NCBI GenBank assembly: GCA_000437555.1
Contig: FR901028.1
Span: 134,687-198,686, forward strand
Length of the DNA stretch: 64,000 nt
Reading direction: 5' to 3'
Source: Acidaminococcus sp. CAG:917
GTDB taxonomy: Bacteria > Bacillota > Clostridia > Christensenellales > CAG-917
The notes under the pieces: model-generated
Told to the model about the DNA's origin: nothing
The model's database searches: none
The model's input: the letters and a program-made list of their open reading frames with translations, nothing else
Made by a program: the position numbers and the translations under genes
Shown: piece after piece, positions 18,959 to 26,787 of the stretch
Layout of the letters: each line of letters opens with the position of its first letter
How positions within the stretch are numbered: position 1 is the stretch's first letter

Positions 18959-19106
18959 AAACTAATAATTAAAACCAAACTAATATTTAATAATGAATTA
19001 ATATTTAATATGAGCTAATATTTAATATGAACTAATAATTAATATGAACTAATATTTATTTAATTTTAAACTAATATTTCAGAAAATCACCTAATATTTT
19101 AATAAA
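18959..19106. repeat. AT-rich tandem repeat, unit about 17 nt
   Basis: About eight degenerate copies of the core ACTAATATTTAA are strung together. Three central copies are exactly 17 nt each (AATTAATATTTAATATG, AGCTAATATTTAATATG, AACTAATAATTAATATG). Outer copies vary in spacing. They lie just beyond the 3' end of dnaN. Confidence 0.75.
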
Positions 19107-19107
19107 T

Positions 19108-19137
19108 AAAATCCGCCGAAAATTCGACGGATTTTTA
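19108..19137. terminator. Terminator hairpin at the 3' end of dnaN
   Basis: AAAATCCGCCGAA pairs with TTCGACGGATTTT with one mismatch and a two-base loop. A and T tracts flank it, so it can end transcription from either side. Confidence 0.75.
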
Positions 19138-19185
19138 ATTTTTCTATTTTAAAACAATTAAATTTAAGCTTTGTTTTTTATTAAT

Positions 19186-20292
19186 TTATTTGTTATACAT
19201 AACTCTGAGCGGCAAAATGAGATAAAGCCAATTTTTTTCCTGTCCTTTTATAATTCCCGGAGCAGACGGAGTCGTAAAATTCAGCGTTATATATTGGTCG
19301 GATATGGCTCTCATCGCGTCGGTTATATACTTACTGTTAAAGGCTATCATCATATCTTTGCCTTTTAAAGATATTTGGACTTTTTCGTTTACTTCGCCCG
19401 TGTTTGATTCCGCCTTTAAAAGTATGACGTCTTCCTTTATTTCCATTTTCACGTAACTCTTTTTCTCGTTTCTTGAAATAAGGGACACTCTTTCGATTGC
19501 GTTTTCAAATTGTTTTTTATCGACTACTACTTCCGTTGTAAATTCTTCGGGAATAATTTTTTCATAAGCCAAAAACTCATCGTTTATGAGCCTTGTAACT
19601 ATTTTCGTTCCGCTAAGCTCCAACATAAGATAATGCTTTTCAAAAGTCAGAGTTATTGTTTCTTCCGTATCGTCAATAAGTCTGCTCATTTCAAGCAAAG
19701 ATTTTGAAGGAACTACTATCTGCTCTTTTTCAACGCTGTTTTCCATGGGAATCTGAGCGAGAGCAAGCCTGTAACCGTCAGAGGCGACTCCTTCCAATAT
19801 GTTTTCTTTTATGTTTAAACAACATCCTTTAAGCGGAGGTCTGCTTTCATCTGTCGCAACGTTAAAAATTATCTTGTTTATTAAATCTTTAAATGCGAGT
19901 TTATCTATTTTTATGGATTTTTCCTGACTTACCGATTTAAGCTCAGGATAATCTTCAAAATCGAGACATGCAAATGAAACGTCGCTGTCGAGATATTTTA
20001 ATTTGAGCTTATTTTTATTTGTTCCGTCAAGCTCTATTTTTTCTTCTTCAATCTTTTTGCAGTATTCCGCAAAAATTTTACCGGGCACTATTATTTCGCC
20101 TTCAATCAGAACTTCAGCCTTTATTTTCTTTTCAATCCAAAGCTCGAGGTCGGTTGCAAGAAGCGTGAGTTCGTCACCTTTAGCGGTGAGCTTTACGCAA
20201 TCCAAAACAGGATTCATTCTTTTTAAAGGCAAAGCCTTAATTACTTTTGAAACCGCATCGCTAAGCTCTATTCCCTCGCATTTGATTTTCAT
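19186..20292 (-). CDS. dnaN: DNA polymerase III beta subunit (sliding clamp)
   Basis: This 368-residue protein shows the three-domain clamp fold across its length. It starts MKIKCEGIELSDAVSKVIKALPLKRMNPVLDCVKL and ends with LILPLRVMYNK, the conserved C-terminal PMR-like tail seen here as PLRV. The ring-shaped dimer tethers DNA polymerase III to DNA. AAGGAG lies 8 bp upstream. It follows dnaA on the minus strand after a 206-bp spacer with DnaA-box-like sites, the standard dnaA-dnaN order, but recF is not downstream as it usually is. Confidence 0.96.
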   Translation of the reverse strand: MKIKCEGIELSDAVSKVIKALPLKRMNPVLDCVKLTAKGDELTLLATDLELWIEKKIKAEVLIEGEIIVPGKIFAEYCKKIEEEKIELDGTNKNKLKLKYLDSDVSFACLDFEDYPELKSVSQEKSIKIDKLAFKDLINKIIFNVATDESRPPLKGCCLNIKENILEGVASDGYRLALAQIPMENSVEKEQIVVPSKSLLEMSRLIDDTEETITLTFEKHYLMLELSGTKIVTRLINDEFLAYEKIIPEEFTTEVVVDKKQFENAIERVSLISRNEKKSYVKMEIKEDVILLKAESNTGEVNEKVQISLKGKDMMIAFNSKYITDAMRAISDQYITLNFTTPSAPGIIKGQEKNWLYLILPLRVMYNK

Positions 20293-20498
20293 TTTCGCTC
20301 TCCTTTGTTGTTTAATATATTTTTTAAATTATTACTATTATTATTATCCCTGTTTATAAGTGGATAAATTTTTTATAACACAATATTTAGAAACTAACAA
20401 TATTAAAAATCAAAATATAGTGTTTTTTTAATTAATTTTGTGTTGATAACTTTTTTTTATTTTCCACAAAATATCAACAAAATAAAAAGTTTTCAACA
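20293..20498. promoter_or_regulatory. dnaA-dnaN intergenic region with DnaA-box-like cluster
   Basis: This very AT-rich 206-bp spacer contains TTTTCCACA (20460-20468), AGTGGATAA (20359-20367), TGTTGATAA (20441-20449) and further TATCAACA/TTTCAACA near-matches. In Bacillus the equivalent spacer is the part of oriC that is unwound. Here it may be an origin element or a DnaA-controlled promoter for dnaN. No perfect TTATCCACA is present. Confidence 0.55.
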
Positions 20499-21872
20499 TT
20501 ACTTATTTAAAAGCGAATTTTTTATATCCGTAACTATAATCCTCATGCGCGGATTCTTTTTTATTTCTTCGGTTATTTTATCTCTTGCGTGCATAACGGT
20601 TGTATGGTCTCTTCCCCCGAAAATTTTTCCTATGGAAACTAAGGGAACACCGAGCATGTTATCCATAAGATACATTGCTATCATTCTCGGTTCGACGATA
20701 GACTTTGTTCTGCTGCTTCCCGTGATGTCTTGATTTGTGATGTTAAAATAATTGCAAACGGCGCTTATTATATCGCTCTCTTCTATTTTTTCTTTTTTAT
20801 CCTCGATAAAATCAGAGAGAGCCTCTTTTGCTATATCGACAGTATCGACGGTATGATTTGTAAGAGAACTGTAAAAAATTATTTTGTTTAAAAGACCTTC
20901 CATCTCTCTGATGTTAGAGGTTGATTTTTCTGCGATATATTCCGCCACTTCGTCGGAAAGGTTAAATTTTTCTCTGACCGCTTTGTTTTTCAATATGGCG
21001 ATTTTTGTTTCCATATTTGGGGGTTGAATATCAACGGTAAGACCCCAAGAGAACCTTGTCCTTAACCTGTCGTTGAGTTTTTGAAGGTCGCTCGGGGAAC
21101 AGTCCGCGGTTAATACTATTTGTTTTTGATTTTGATAAAGGTCGTTGAAGATATGAAAAAACGCTTCCTGAATACCTTCCTTTCCCGATATAAACTGAAT
21201 ATCGTCAATCATAAGTAAATCGACCTTGCGATATTTTTCTCTGAAATCGTTAGAAGAATTTTTATTTTCGTTTGAAGACCTTATCGAATTTATAAGTTCG
21301 TTTATAAAAGTTTCTGAATTGACGTATAAGATTTTAGCTCTTTGGTTTGTTTTTGTGATATGATTTCCGATTGCGTGCAAAAGGTGCGTTTTTCCGAGAC
21401 CTGCCGAGGAATATATAAACAAGGGATTATATTTTCCGCCGAGGTCGTCGCAAATTGCTTTTGCCGCTTCTAAGGCAAACTCATTGCTTTTTCCTTTTAC
21501 GAAATTATCGAAAGTATATCTTTCCAAAAATTTCATAGTCTCAAAATCGTCATCGGTTTGACCTTTTACAATCAATCCCTCGTCTTCGATAAAACTGTCT
21601 TGTTTTTTTATATATTCTTCTTTATCCGTATCGAGAATAATTTCAACGTTTGTTATCATCGGATTTATTGAGGTAACGGTTTTTTTTATCGTCTTGAGAT
21701 ATTGATTTTCGATAGTCTTTTTGGACATATTGGAAATAGTAGACAAAATGAGCGAATTTTTTACAAAACAAACAGGCTCGAGTTTATCTATCCACACGTC
21801 AAAGCTTATTGAATTTAAAACTTTGGATAATTCCGACTTTGCGTCGTTCCAAAAAGAATCGATATTTATCAT
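20499..21872 (-). CDS. dnaA: Chromosomal replication initiator protein DnaA
   Basis: This 457-residue protein has all four DnaA domains. Domain I is the N-terminal oligomerisation domain (SFDVWIDKLEPVCF). Domain II is a short linker. Domain III is the AAA+ domain, with Walker A SSAGLGKTH (155-163) and Walker B LLMIDDIQF (219-227). Domain IV is the C-terminal DNA-binding domain, with the signature GRDHTTVMHA (about 420-429). Walker A begins SSA rather than the usual GGV/GNV. No Shine-Dalgarno sequence precedes the ATG. A consensus promoter ends 7 nt before it, so the mRNA looks leaderless. It diverges from recF and is followed by dnaN. Confidence 0.97.
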   Translation of the reverse strand: MINIDSFWNDAKSELSKVLNSISFDVWIDKLEPVCFVKNSLILSTISNMSKKTIENQYLKTIKKTVTSINPMITNVEIILDTDKEEYIKKQDSFIEDEGLIVKGQTDDDFETMKFLERYTFDNFVKGKSNEFALEAAKAICDDLGGKYNPLFIYSSAGLGKTHLLHAIGNHITKTNQRAKILYVNSETFINELINSIRSSNENKNSSNDFREKYRKVDLLMIDDIQFISGKEGIQEAFFHIFNDLYQNQKQIVLTADCSPSDLQKLNDRLRTRFSWGLTVDIQPPNMETKIAILKNKAVREKFNLSDEVAEYIAEKSTSNIREMEGLLNKIIFYSSLTNHTVDTVDIAKEALSDFIEDKKEKIEESDIISAVCNYFNITNQDITGSSRTKSIVEPRMIAMYLMDNMLGVPLVSIGKIFGGRDHTTVMHARDKITEEIKKNPRMRIIVTDIKNSLLNK

Positions 21873-21879
21873 AGATTAT

Positions 21880-21908
21880 ATTATAACTAAACCAAAAGAA
21901 TTTTTCAA
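21880..21908 (-). promoter_or_regulatory. dnaA promoter (leaderless arrangement)
   Basis: Read on the minus strand, TTGAAA (21908-21903), a 17-bp spacer and TATAAT (21885-21880) are followed by 7 nt and then the dnaA ATG. The predicted +1 falls on the start codon or one base before it. Confidence 0.75.
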
Positions 21909-21990
21909 CGAATATCGTATTATTTTTATTTTTTTACAATATATGCTTTTTTGGTAATTTTTCATTTTAAAAGATAAAAACTATATTTGT

Positions 21991-22019
21991 TTGTAATATT
22001 TTAACTTTTAATATATAAT
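21991..22019 (+). promoter_or_regulatory. recF promoter (leaderless arrangement)
   Basis: TTGTAA (21991-21996), a 17-bp spacer and TATAAT (22014-22019) predict +1 at 22026, which is the A of the recF ATG. No ribosome site lies between. Confidence 0.7.
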
Positions 22020-22025
22020 TTGAGT

Positions 22026-23093
22026 ATGCAAATCAAAAAACTTTACCTTAAAAATTTCAGAAATTATTCCGAAGAAACGGTAGAATTTTCCGACGGATTA
22101 AACGTTTTATACGGAGCTAACGCAGCGGGAAAAACAAATATGCTTGAGGCTGTTTATCTGACGAGCATAGCCAAAACTCCGAGAACGACAAAGGAAAAAG
22201 AACTCGTTTTGGAAGGTGAAAAATATGCCGTGGTAAAGGTTTTGGTGGAAAACAATTTTCGCAGTCATAAGGTGGAAATAATAATCGACGATAAGGGTAA
22301 AAAGAGAATTTTGGTGGATTCTCTGCCTATCAACAGAGCGGGAGAGTTAATAGGAGTCGTTGCCGTTGTTTTTTTCTCGCCCGACGAAATGAAGCTTGTC
22401 AAAGAATCTCCGGACTACCGTCGCAGATTTTTGGACATATCCTTATCACAGCAACAAAAAGAGTATTTTAACGCTCTTGTGAAATATAATAAAATTTTAA
22501 AACAGCGCAACAATCTTTTAAAAAGCGACTATGACGATATGGACGCTATGCTGGACGTTTACGACGTTCAACTCTCAGACGTAGGTCTTGTCATTTTGGA
22601 TAAAAGAAGGGAGTTTGTAAACACTCTCAAAACTTATGCTTTAAAAACGCATAAATTTTTGAGCGATAACGGCGAAACTTTGGAAGTTGAATACGAAACA
22701 GAATTGACAAAAGATAACTTTTTAAAGCTTTTAAAGAAAAACAGAGAGAAAGATAAAAAACTGTCGTTTACCACGGTAGGTCCTCATCGCGACGATTTAA
22801 AACTTATCGTAAACGGAAAGGACGCCAGAAAATTTGCGTCGCAAGGTCAGCAAAGAAGCATAGCCCTTTCTTTAAAGTTTGCCGAATTAGAGCTGTATAA
22901 AATCGAAACGGGCGAAAAAGCCGTTTTGCTTTTGGACGACGTGCTAAGCGAATTAGACGTGAAACGCAGAACTCAGCTTTTAGAGCTTTCAAAGGAATAT
23001 CAAACAATTCTCACCTGCACCGAGTTTGACAGTTATGAAAAGGCGGTAAAATTTAAAATTGAAAACGGAAAGATAATAAAAAGAGAATATTAA
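22026..23093 (+). CDS. recF: DNA replication and repair protein RecF
   Basis: This 355-residue SMC-like ATPase loads RecA at gaps in DNA. It starts MQIKKLYLKNFRNY, with Walker A GANAAGKT (30-37) and the C-terminal signature and Walker B region SQGQQRSIALSLKFAE and LLLDDVLSELD. I chose the ATG at 22026 because it coincides with the predicted transcription start and matches family N termini. A TTG two codons upstream lies directly after the -10 element. It is divergent from dnaA with a 153-bp spacer, whereas in most relatives it follows dnaN in the same direction. Confidence 0.95.
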   Translation: MQIKKLYLKNFRNYSEETVEFSDGLNVLYGANAAGKTNMLEAVYLTSIAKTPRTTKEKELVLEGEKYAVVKVLVENNFRSHKVEIIIDDKGKKRILVDSLPINRAGELIGVVAVVFFSPDEMKLVKESPDYRRRFLDISLSQQQKEYFNALVKYNKILKQRNNLLKSDYDDMDAMLDVYDVQLSDVGLVILDKRREFVNTLKTYALKTHKFLSDNGETLEVEYETELTKDNFLKLLKKNREKDKKLSFTTVGPHRDDLKLIVNGKDARKFASQGQQRSIALSLKFAELELYKIETGEKAVLLLDDVLSELDVKRRTQLLELSKEYQTILTCTEFDSYEKAVKFKIENGKIIKREY

Positions 23094-23187
23094 AATTTTA
23101 AAACGACCTGTTAAATATTTTTTTAACAAGTTAAATATTTTTTAAGCCTTTAAATTTTAAAATAATGCATTAAAAACGGAAAAAAAC

Positions 23188-23214
23188 AAAAAAGCCGCAT
23201 TCGGCTTTTTATTT
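23188..23214. terminator. Bidirectional terminator between recF and the phosphatase gene
   Basis: AAAAAAGCCG pairs with CGGCTTTTTA around a CATT loop. It serves two convergent genes. Confidence 0.85.
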
Positions 23215-23288
23215 TATCGAAATTGACAAAACAGAGAAACAGAAGAAAAATCGTCAATATTTATTAAATTGCATCTGTTATCTATCAA

Positions 23289-23726
23289 TTAAATTTTTCT
23301 GTTTACATTTTCCAAAAACGCTTTACAGCCTTTTAAAATATCGTCGTAGGCTTTGTCAAAATTTCCGGTATACCAAGGGTCTGCAACGTCACGGTTTTCG
23401 CCTGTGAATTCAAGCAGTCTGAATACTTTATTTTGAGGGTCTCCGTTTAATCTTATTACCGTGTTGGTAAAGTTTTCCGTATCCATAACGAGAAAATAAT
23501 CCGACTTATCGTAGTCGGAGGACTTTAAAAGCGTAGCGGTATGTTTGGAAAAAGGTATTCCCTCTTTTGTCAGCTTGACTTTTGCGGGATAATACATATC
23601 GCTGCCCAATTCGTCCGTGTGAGTGGCTTTCGAATCAACTTCTATTTTCGGTTCTAAATATTTTAATATAAACTGCGCCATAGGTGAACGGCAGATATTG
23701 CCGTGACAAACAAACGTGACTTTCAT
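23289..23726 (-). CDS. Low-molecular-weight protein-tyrosine phosphatase
   Basis: This 145-residue cytoplasmic phosphatase has the active-site P-loop C7-HGNIC-R13 followed by S, which is the family CX5R(S/T) motif at the very N terminus. The general-acid aspartate is in VADPWY near residue 116, and the family tail FDKAYDDILKGC is present. It removes phosphate from tyrosine, often on kinases or enzymes of exopolysaccharide synthesis, or from arginine in some relatives. No partner kinase lies nearby. A GAGGA ribosome site is present. Confidence 0.93.
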   Translation of the reverse strand: MKVTFVCHGNICRSPMAQFILKYLEPKIEVDSKATHTDELGSDMYYPAKVKLTKEGIPFSKHTATLLKSSDYDKSDYFLVMDTENFTNTVIRLNGDPQNKVFRLLEFTGENRDVADPWYTGNFDKAYDDILKGCKAFLENVNRKI

Positions 23727-24000
23727 TTTGTATTCCTCTTTTATTTTTTAATTTTATCATAAAATAAAAATCATTTCAATTTTTACACAGATAAAAATAT
23801 TTGTTGAAGGTTCAGGCATAACAAATTTTTATTTATATTTTAAAACAGTTTTTATATTATAAAGTATCCTTATATAAATAAAAATAGCTTTCAATAAATA
23901 TTATCATTATAACCTTATATAATAAAAAAATATAACAGGAAAATTAGATATAATAAATAAACCCGTATAAAAAAATTTATATTTTATTTTTAAATAAAGT

Positions 24001-24028
24001 TTGAAATTTAAATATAATTATCTATAAT
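24001..24028 (+). promoter_or_regulatory. yitT promoter (leaderless arrangement)
   Basis: TTGAAA (24001-24006), a 16-bp spacer and TATAAT (24023-24028) predict +1 at 24035, the A of the start codon. The only purine-rich sequence before the ATG (AGGATT) overlaps the promoter-to-start gap and would not be transcribed. Confidence 0.7.
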
Positions 24029-24034
24029 AGGATT

Positions 24035-25120
24035 ATGAAGCAAGAAAAGAAACCGAAAAAAAGCCGAGCCGAACTTTTGAGAGAAATTTTCAATTTTAAA
24101 GGGATAAAGTTCTACAATTTCATTTTATTGACAGTAGCCGGTATAGTCAACGCGGTAGGCGTGACGATGTTTTTGGTGCCGGCAAATCTTTATGACGGCG
24201 GGCTTTCCGGTACTTCTTTTTTGCTCTCTAACGTTACGCCGCTTTCCCTATCGTTATGGCTCATCATTTTAAACGTTCCCTTTTTTTTGGTTGCGCTCAA
24301 AAAAGCAGGAATTAAATATATAATATATTCCCTTTGGGCAATCGGAATGTATTCGCTTTTCTCATACCTGTTTCAGAACGTTTTCGGAATCGATTTTTCC
24401 GACGGTTCGCCGATTGCCGGGCAGGACGTATTGCTTTGTTGCCTTTTCGGCGGTCTTATTAGCGGCATCGGAAGCGGTCTTACTATCCGTGCGGGCGGCG
24501 CTCTCGACGGAGTAGAAGTCGCGGCGACTTTCTGTGCGAAAACACTCGGACTTTCCGTCGGTACGTTTGTAATGATTTACAACGTAATTGTTTATACTGT
24601 TGCAGGCGTTGTCTTCAAGGCATTTTCCGTGCCGCTCTATTCCGTCATTGCTTATGCGGTCGGCTTAAAAGCCGTCGATTTTATAGTAGACGGTTTCGAC
24701 AAGGGCAAAGCCGTATTTGTCATTACCGATAAAAGTCAGACAGTCGCTTCTGCCTTGTCCGAGGAGTTCGGCAGAGGTCTTACCGTAATTAACGCCAAAG
24801 GTTTTTATTCACAAACGGAAAAAATAGTGCTATACTGCGTAGTTAACAGGTTTGAGCTTTCAAAGCTTAAATCAATTGTCGAGCAAACAGACTCACAGGC
24901 TTTTATAGCCGTAAGCGAAGTTACGGACACTCTCGGGTCCGATTTAAAATTCAGCCTTTTTAAACGCAAGAGCAATCTTGAAAAGATAATCAATCAATCC
25001 GAATTGAGCGATTCTCCTTGCGAAGTTTTACACCAAGTTCCGTCCGACGAACAAAGCGAGCCTTCAAATAATTCTTCTGAAGGGAAAACGGACAACGGCG
25101 GCGAAAACAATAAAGTGTAA
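24035..25120 (+). CDS. YitT family membrane protein (DUF161/DUF2179)
   Basis: This 361-residue protein has five to six membrane helices (about residues 25-215), with the family motifs AVGVTMFLVPANLYDGGLSGTSFLL and GLISGIGSGLTIRAGGALDGVEV. A cytoplasmic DUF2179 domain follows (about 225-310, starting KGKAVFVITDKSQTVASALSEEFGRGLT). A hydrophilic Ser/Glu-rich tail of about 45 residues is extra compared with typical members. YitT proteins are widespread in Firmicutes; their function is not established. The start appears leaderless. Confidence 0.88.
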   Translation: MKQEKKPKKSRAELLREIFNFKGIKFYNFILLTVAGIVNAVGVTMFLVPANLYDGGLSGTSFLLSNVTPLSLSLWLIILNVPFFLVALKKAGIKYIIYSLWAIGMYSLFSYLFQNVFGIDFSDGSPIAGQDVLLCCLFGGLISGIGSGLTIRAGGALDGVEVAATFCAKTLGLSVGTFVMIYNVIVYTVAGVVFKAFSVPLYSVIAYAVGLKAVDFIVDGFDKGKAVFVITDKSQTVASALSEEFGRGLTVINAKGFYSQTEKIVLYCVVNRFELSKLKSIVEQTDSQAFIAVSEVTDTLGSDLKFSLFKRKSNLEKIINQSELSDSPCEVLHQVPSDEQSEPSNNSSEGKTDNGGENNKV

Positions 25121-25137
25121 AAATGTCCTTAAATGTG

Positions 25138-25166
25138 TTGACAAATCTTTTTTTTGCAATTATTAT
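25138..25166 (+). promoter_or_regulatory. Promoter of tRNA-Asn
   Basis: TTGACA (25138-25143), a 17-bp spacer and TATTAT (25161-25166). Confidence 0.85.
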
Positions 25167-25184
25167 ATTAAAGCAATTAAAAAT

Positions 25185-25260
25185 GCTTGTTTAGCTCAGT
25201 CGGTAGAGCATGCGGCTGTTAACCGCAGTGTCGGGGGTTCAAGTCCCTCAACAAGCGCCA
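25185..25260 (+). tRNA. tRNA-Asn (anticodon GTT)
   Basis: A 76-nt cloverleaf with encoded CCA. The acceptor stem GCTTGTT pairs fully with AACAAGC, and the D-stem is GCTC/GAGC. The anticodon arm is TGCGG-CTGTTAA-CCGCA with anticodon GTT, and the T-loop is TTCAAGT. It has its own strong promoter and terminator. Confidence 0.95.
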
Positions 25261-25272
25261 ATAAATATATGG

Positions 25273-25298
25273 CACCTGTTAATAAACAGGTGTTTTTT
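25273..25298 (+). terminator. Terminator after tRNA-Asn
   Basis: CACCTGTT pairs with AACAGGTG around an AATA loop, followed by six T residues. Confidence 0.88.
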
Positions 25299-25645
25299 AT
25301 TTTCCTATTTTAAAATTTGAATATTTGCTTTTGCTCAAGTAAGAGGGTAAGCGTCAATCATTGGTGTCTGCCTTATTGCGCGATAACGTAGAAAGTTAAA
25401 ATTTAAGCAAGTTATATTTATATTAAGATTAAGAATGAAAAGATTGCGGCAATGCTTATATCTTTTGAGTGTTTATGACAAAAACATATAAAAAGTTTAA
25501 AATGCAGTGCTTTTTTTGTTTAAAATCTGCCAAATTCAGACAAAATCTTAAAAATCTTTTTAAAACTCTTGTCTATATTCGTTTTATATTATATTATAGT
25601 TATACTGAATATAGTTAATTTTTAAACAATTTCGGAGGCAAAATT
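25299..25645. other. Spacer before the esterase gene
   Basis: It contains the esterase promoter and leader at its right end. The rest is AT-rich with nothing recognised. Confidence 0.5.
25569..25597 (+). promoter_or_regulatory. Promoter of the alpha/beta hydrolase gene
   Basis: TTGTCT (25569-25574), a 17-bp spacer and TATTAT (25592-25597). The leader of about 42 nt carries a GGAGG ribosome site. Confidence 0.65.
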
Positions 25646-26554
25646 ATGTCATTCGCAAAAACCGTGTTTATTGCTATCGACCATCTTTTTAATCGTCCGC
25701 AGAACAGGACAAAAATACTAAGAGAAACGCGTCACGTCAAATGCGACGCCGATATCGCATACGGAGAAGAGCCGGAATGCAAACTCGACCTATATTACGT
25801 TCCCAAAGAAGACGGCAAGTATCCCGTTATTTTTGAAATTCACGGAGGCGGTTTTGTTGCCGGCGATAAAAAATACCGCCGTGCTCTTTCAAGGTGGTAT
25901 GCCGCAAATACAGGCGCTATGGTTGTTAACGTAAACTACGGATTAGCTCCTGAGGTTAAATTCCCCACACCCATGCAGCAACTTGTCAAAGCCGTGAATT
26001 GGGTAAAAGATAATGCGGATAAATATAATTTTGATTTGACAAAGTTTGTTGCGACGGGTGACAGCGCAGGCGGTTATTATGCGGCTATGCTCTGCGTAAT
26101 TCAAGACAGTGACGTGCTGCAAGAACAATACGGAAAAATGAACGCCAAGTTTACGGGCTGTGCTTTAAATTGCGGTATTTACGACCTTGAAACCGCTCTG
26201 AAGACAAAAATATTGTTTAACCTTACGGGTAAAATTTGGAAAGATTATACAGGCGAAAAAATGAAGGATATGCAAAATTATAAATATCTCAACTACCTTT
26301 CGCCCTCGCATTATATCACGGATAAATTTCCGACCGCATTTTTTGTTTATGCAAAAAAAGATTTCTTCTGCGGCGGTCAAGGTGAGGCGTTAAAAGAACA
26401 GCTTGACAGCCTTGGGGTTTATAACGAAAGTTACGGCTCGACCAAGTTTATGGATAACCACACGTTCCCCATTATTTGGAACACTAAGGCGGCGAAGGAA
26501 AGCAATGCAATGCTTTTATCTTTCCTTAACAGATTTTTTGCGGGTGAAATTTAA
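25646..26554 (+). CDS. Alpha/beta hydrolase, hormone-sensitive-lipase type esterase
   Basis: This 302-residue cytoplasmic hydrolase has the HSL-family oxyanion motif HGGG (66-69, in EIHGGGFVAGD) and the nucleophile elbow GDSAGG with S140. The catalytic aspartate is probably in YAKKDFF, and the histidine in NHTFPI near the C terminus. Such enzymes split short acyl esters, for example acetyl groups on xylan or other plant polymers, or carboxylic esters in general. No signal peptide was seen. GGAGG precedes the ATG. It is transcribed alone and ended by a strong terminator. Confidence 0.88.
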   Translation: MSFAKTVFIAIDHLFNRPQNRTKILRETRHVKCDADIAYGEEPECKLDLYYVPKEDGKYPVIFEIHGGGFVAGDKKYRRALSRWYAANTGAMVVNVNYGLAPEVKFPTPMQQLVKAVNWVKDNADKYNFDLTKFVATGDSAGGYYAAMLCVIQDSDVLQEQYGKMNAKFTGCALNCGIYDLETALKTKILFNLTGKIWKDYTGEKMKDMQNYKYLNYLSPSHYITDKFPTAFFVYAKKDFFCGGQGEALKEQLDSLGVYNESYGSTKFMDNHTFPIIWNTKAAKESNAMLLSFLNRFFAGEI

Positions 26555-26637
26555 AAATAAATCTTTGCAAAAGGCTTGACTTTCTTGATAGGTTTTCAAC
26601 TTAAATTGAGATAAAAAGTGAATATATTTATTGTTAT

Positions 26638-26668
26638 AAAAAGAGCAAGGTTGTGCCTTGCTCTTTTT
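26638..26668. terminator. Terminator between the esterase and glucosidase genes
   Basis: AAAAAGAGCAAGG pairs with CCTTGCTCTTTTT around a TTGTG loop. Convergent genes lie on both sides, so it can act in both directions. Confidence 0.88.
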
Positions 26669-26787
26669 GTTGAGATTTAATTTATTTTGATGATAGCTTT
26701 CTGCTAAACGTTTACCCTAAAAAATGTCAGGCTAAAGCATTTAAATTGTGCATTTGCTTTGGGCGTTTAAACGCTTAAATTCTAAAG

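Larger units (their letters stand above)
18859..19185. other. AT-rich spacer with tandem repeats and dnaN terminator
   Basis: This spacer separates two convergent genes. It contains a run of AT-rich tandem repeats and a terminator hairpin, both listed separately. No gene is supported. Confidence 0.6.
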
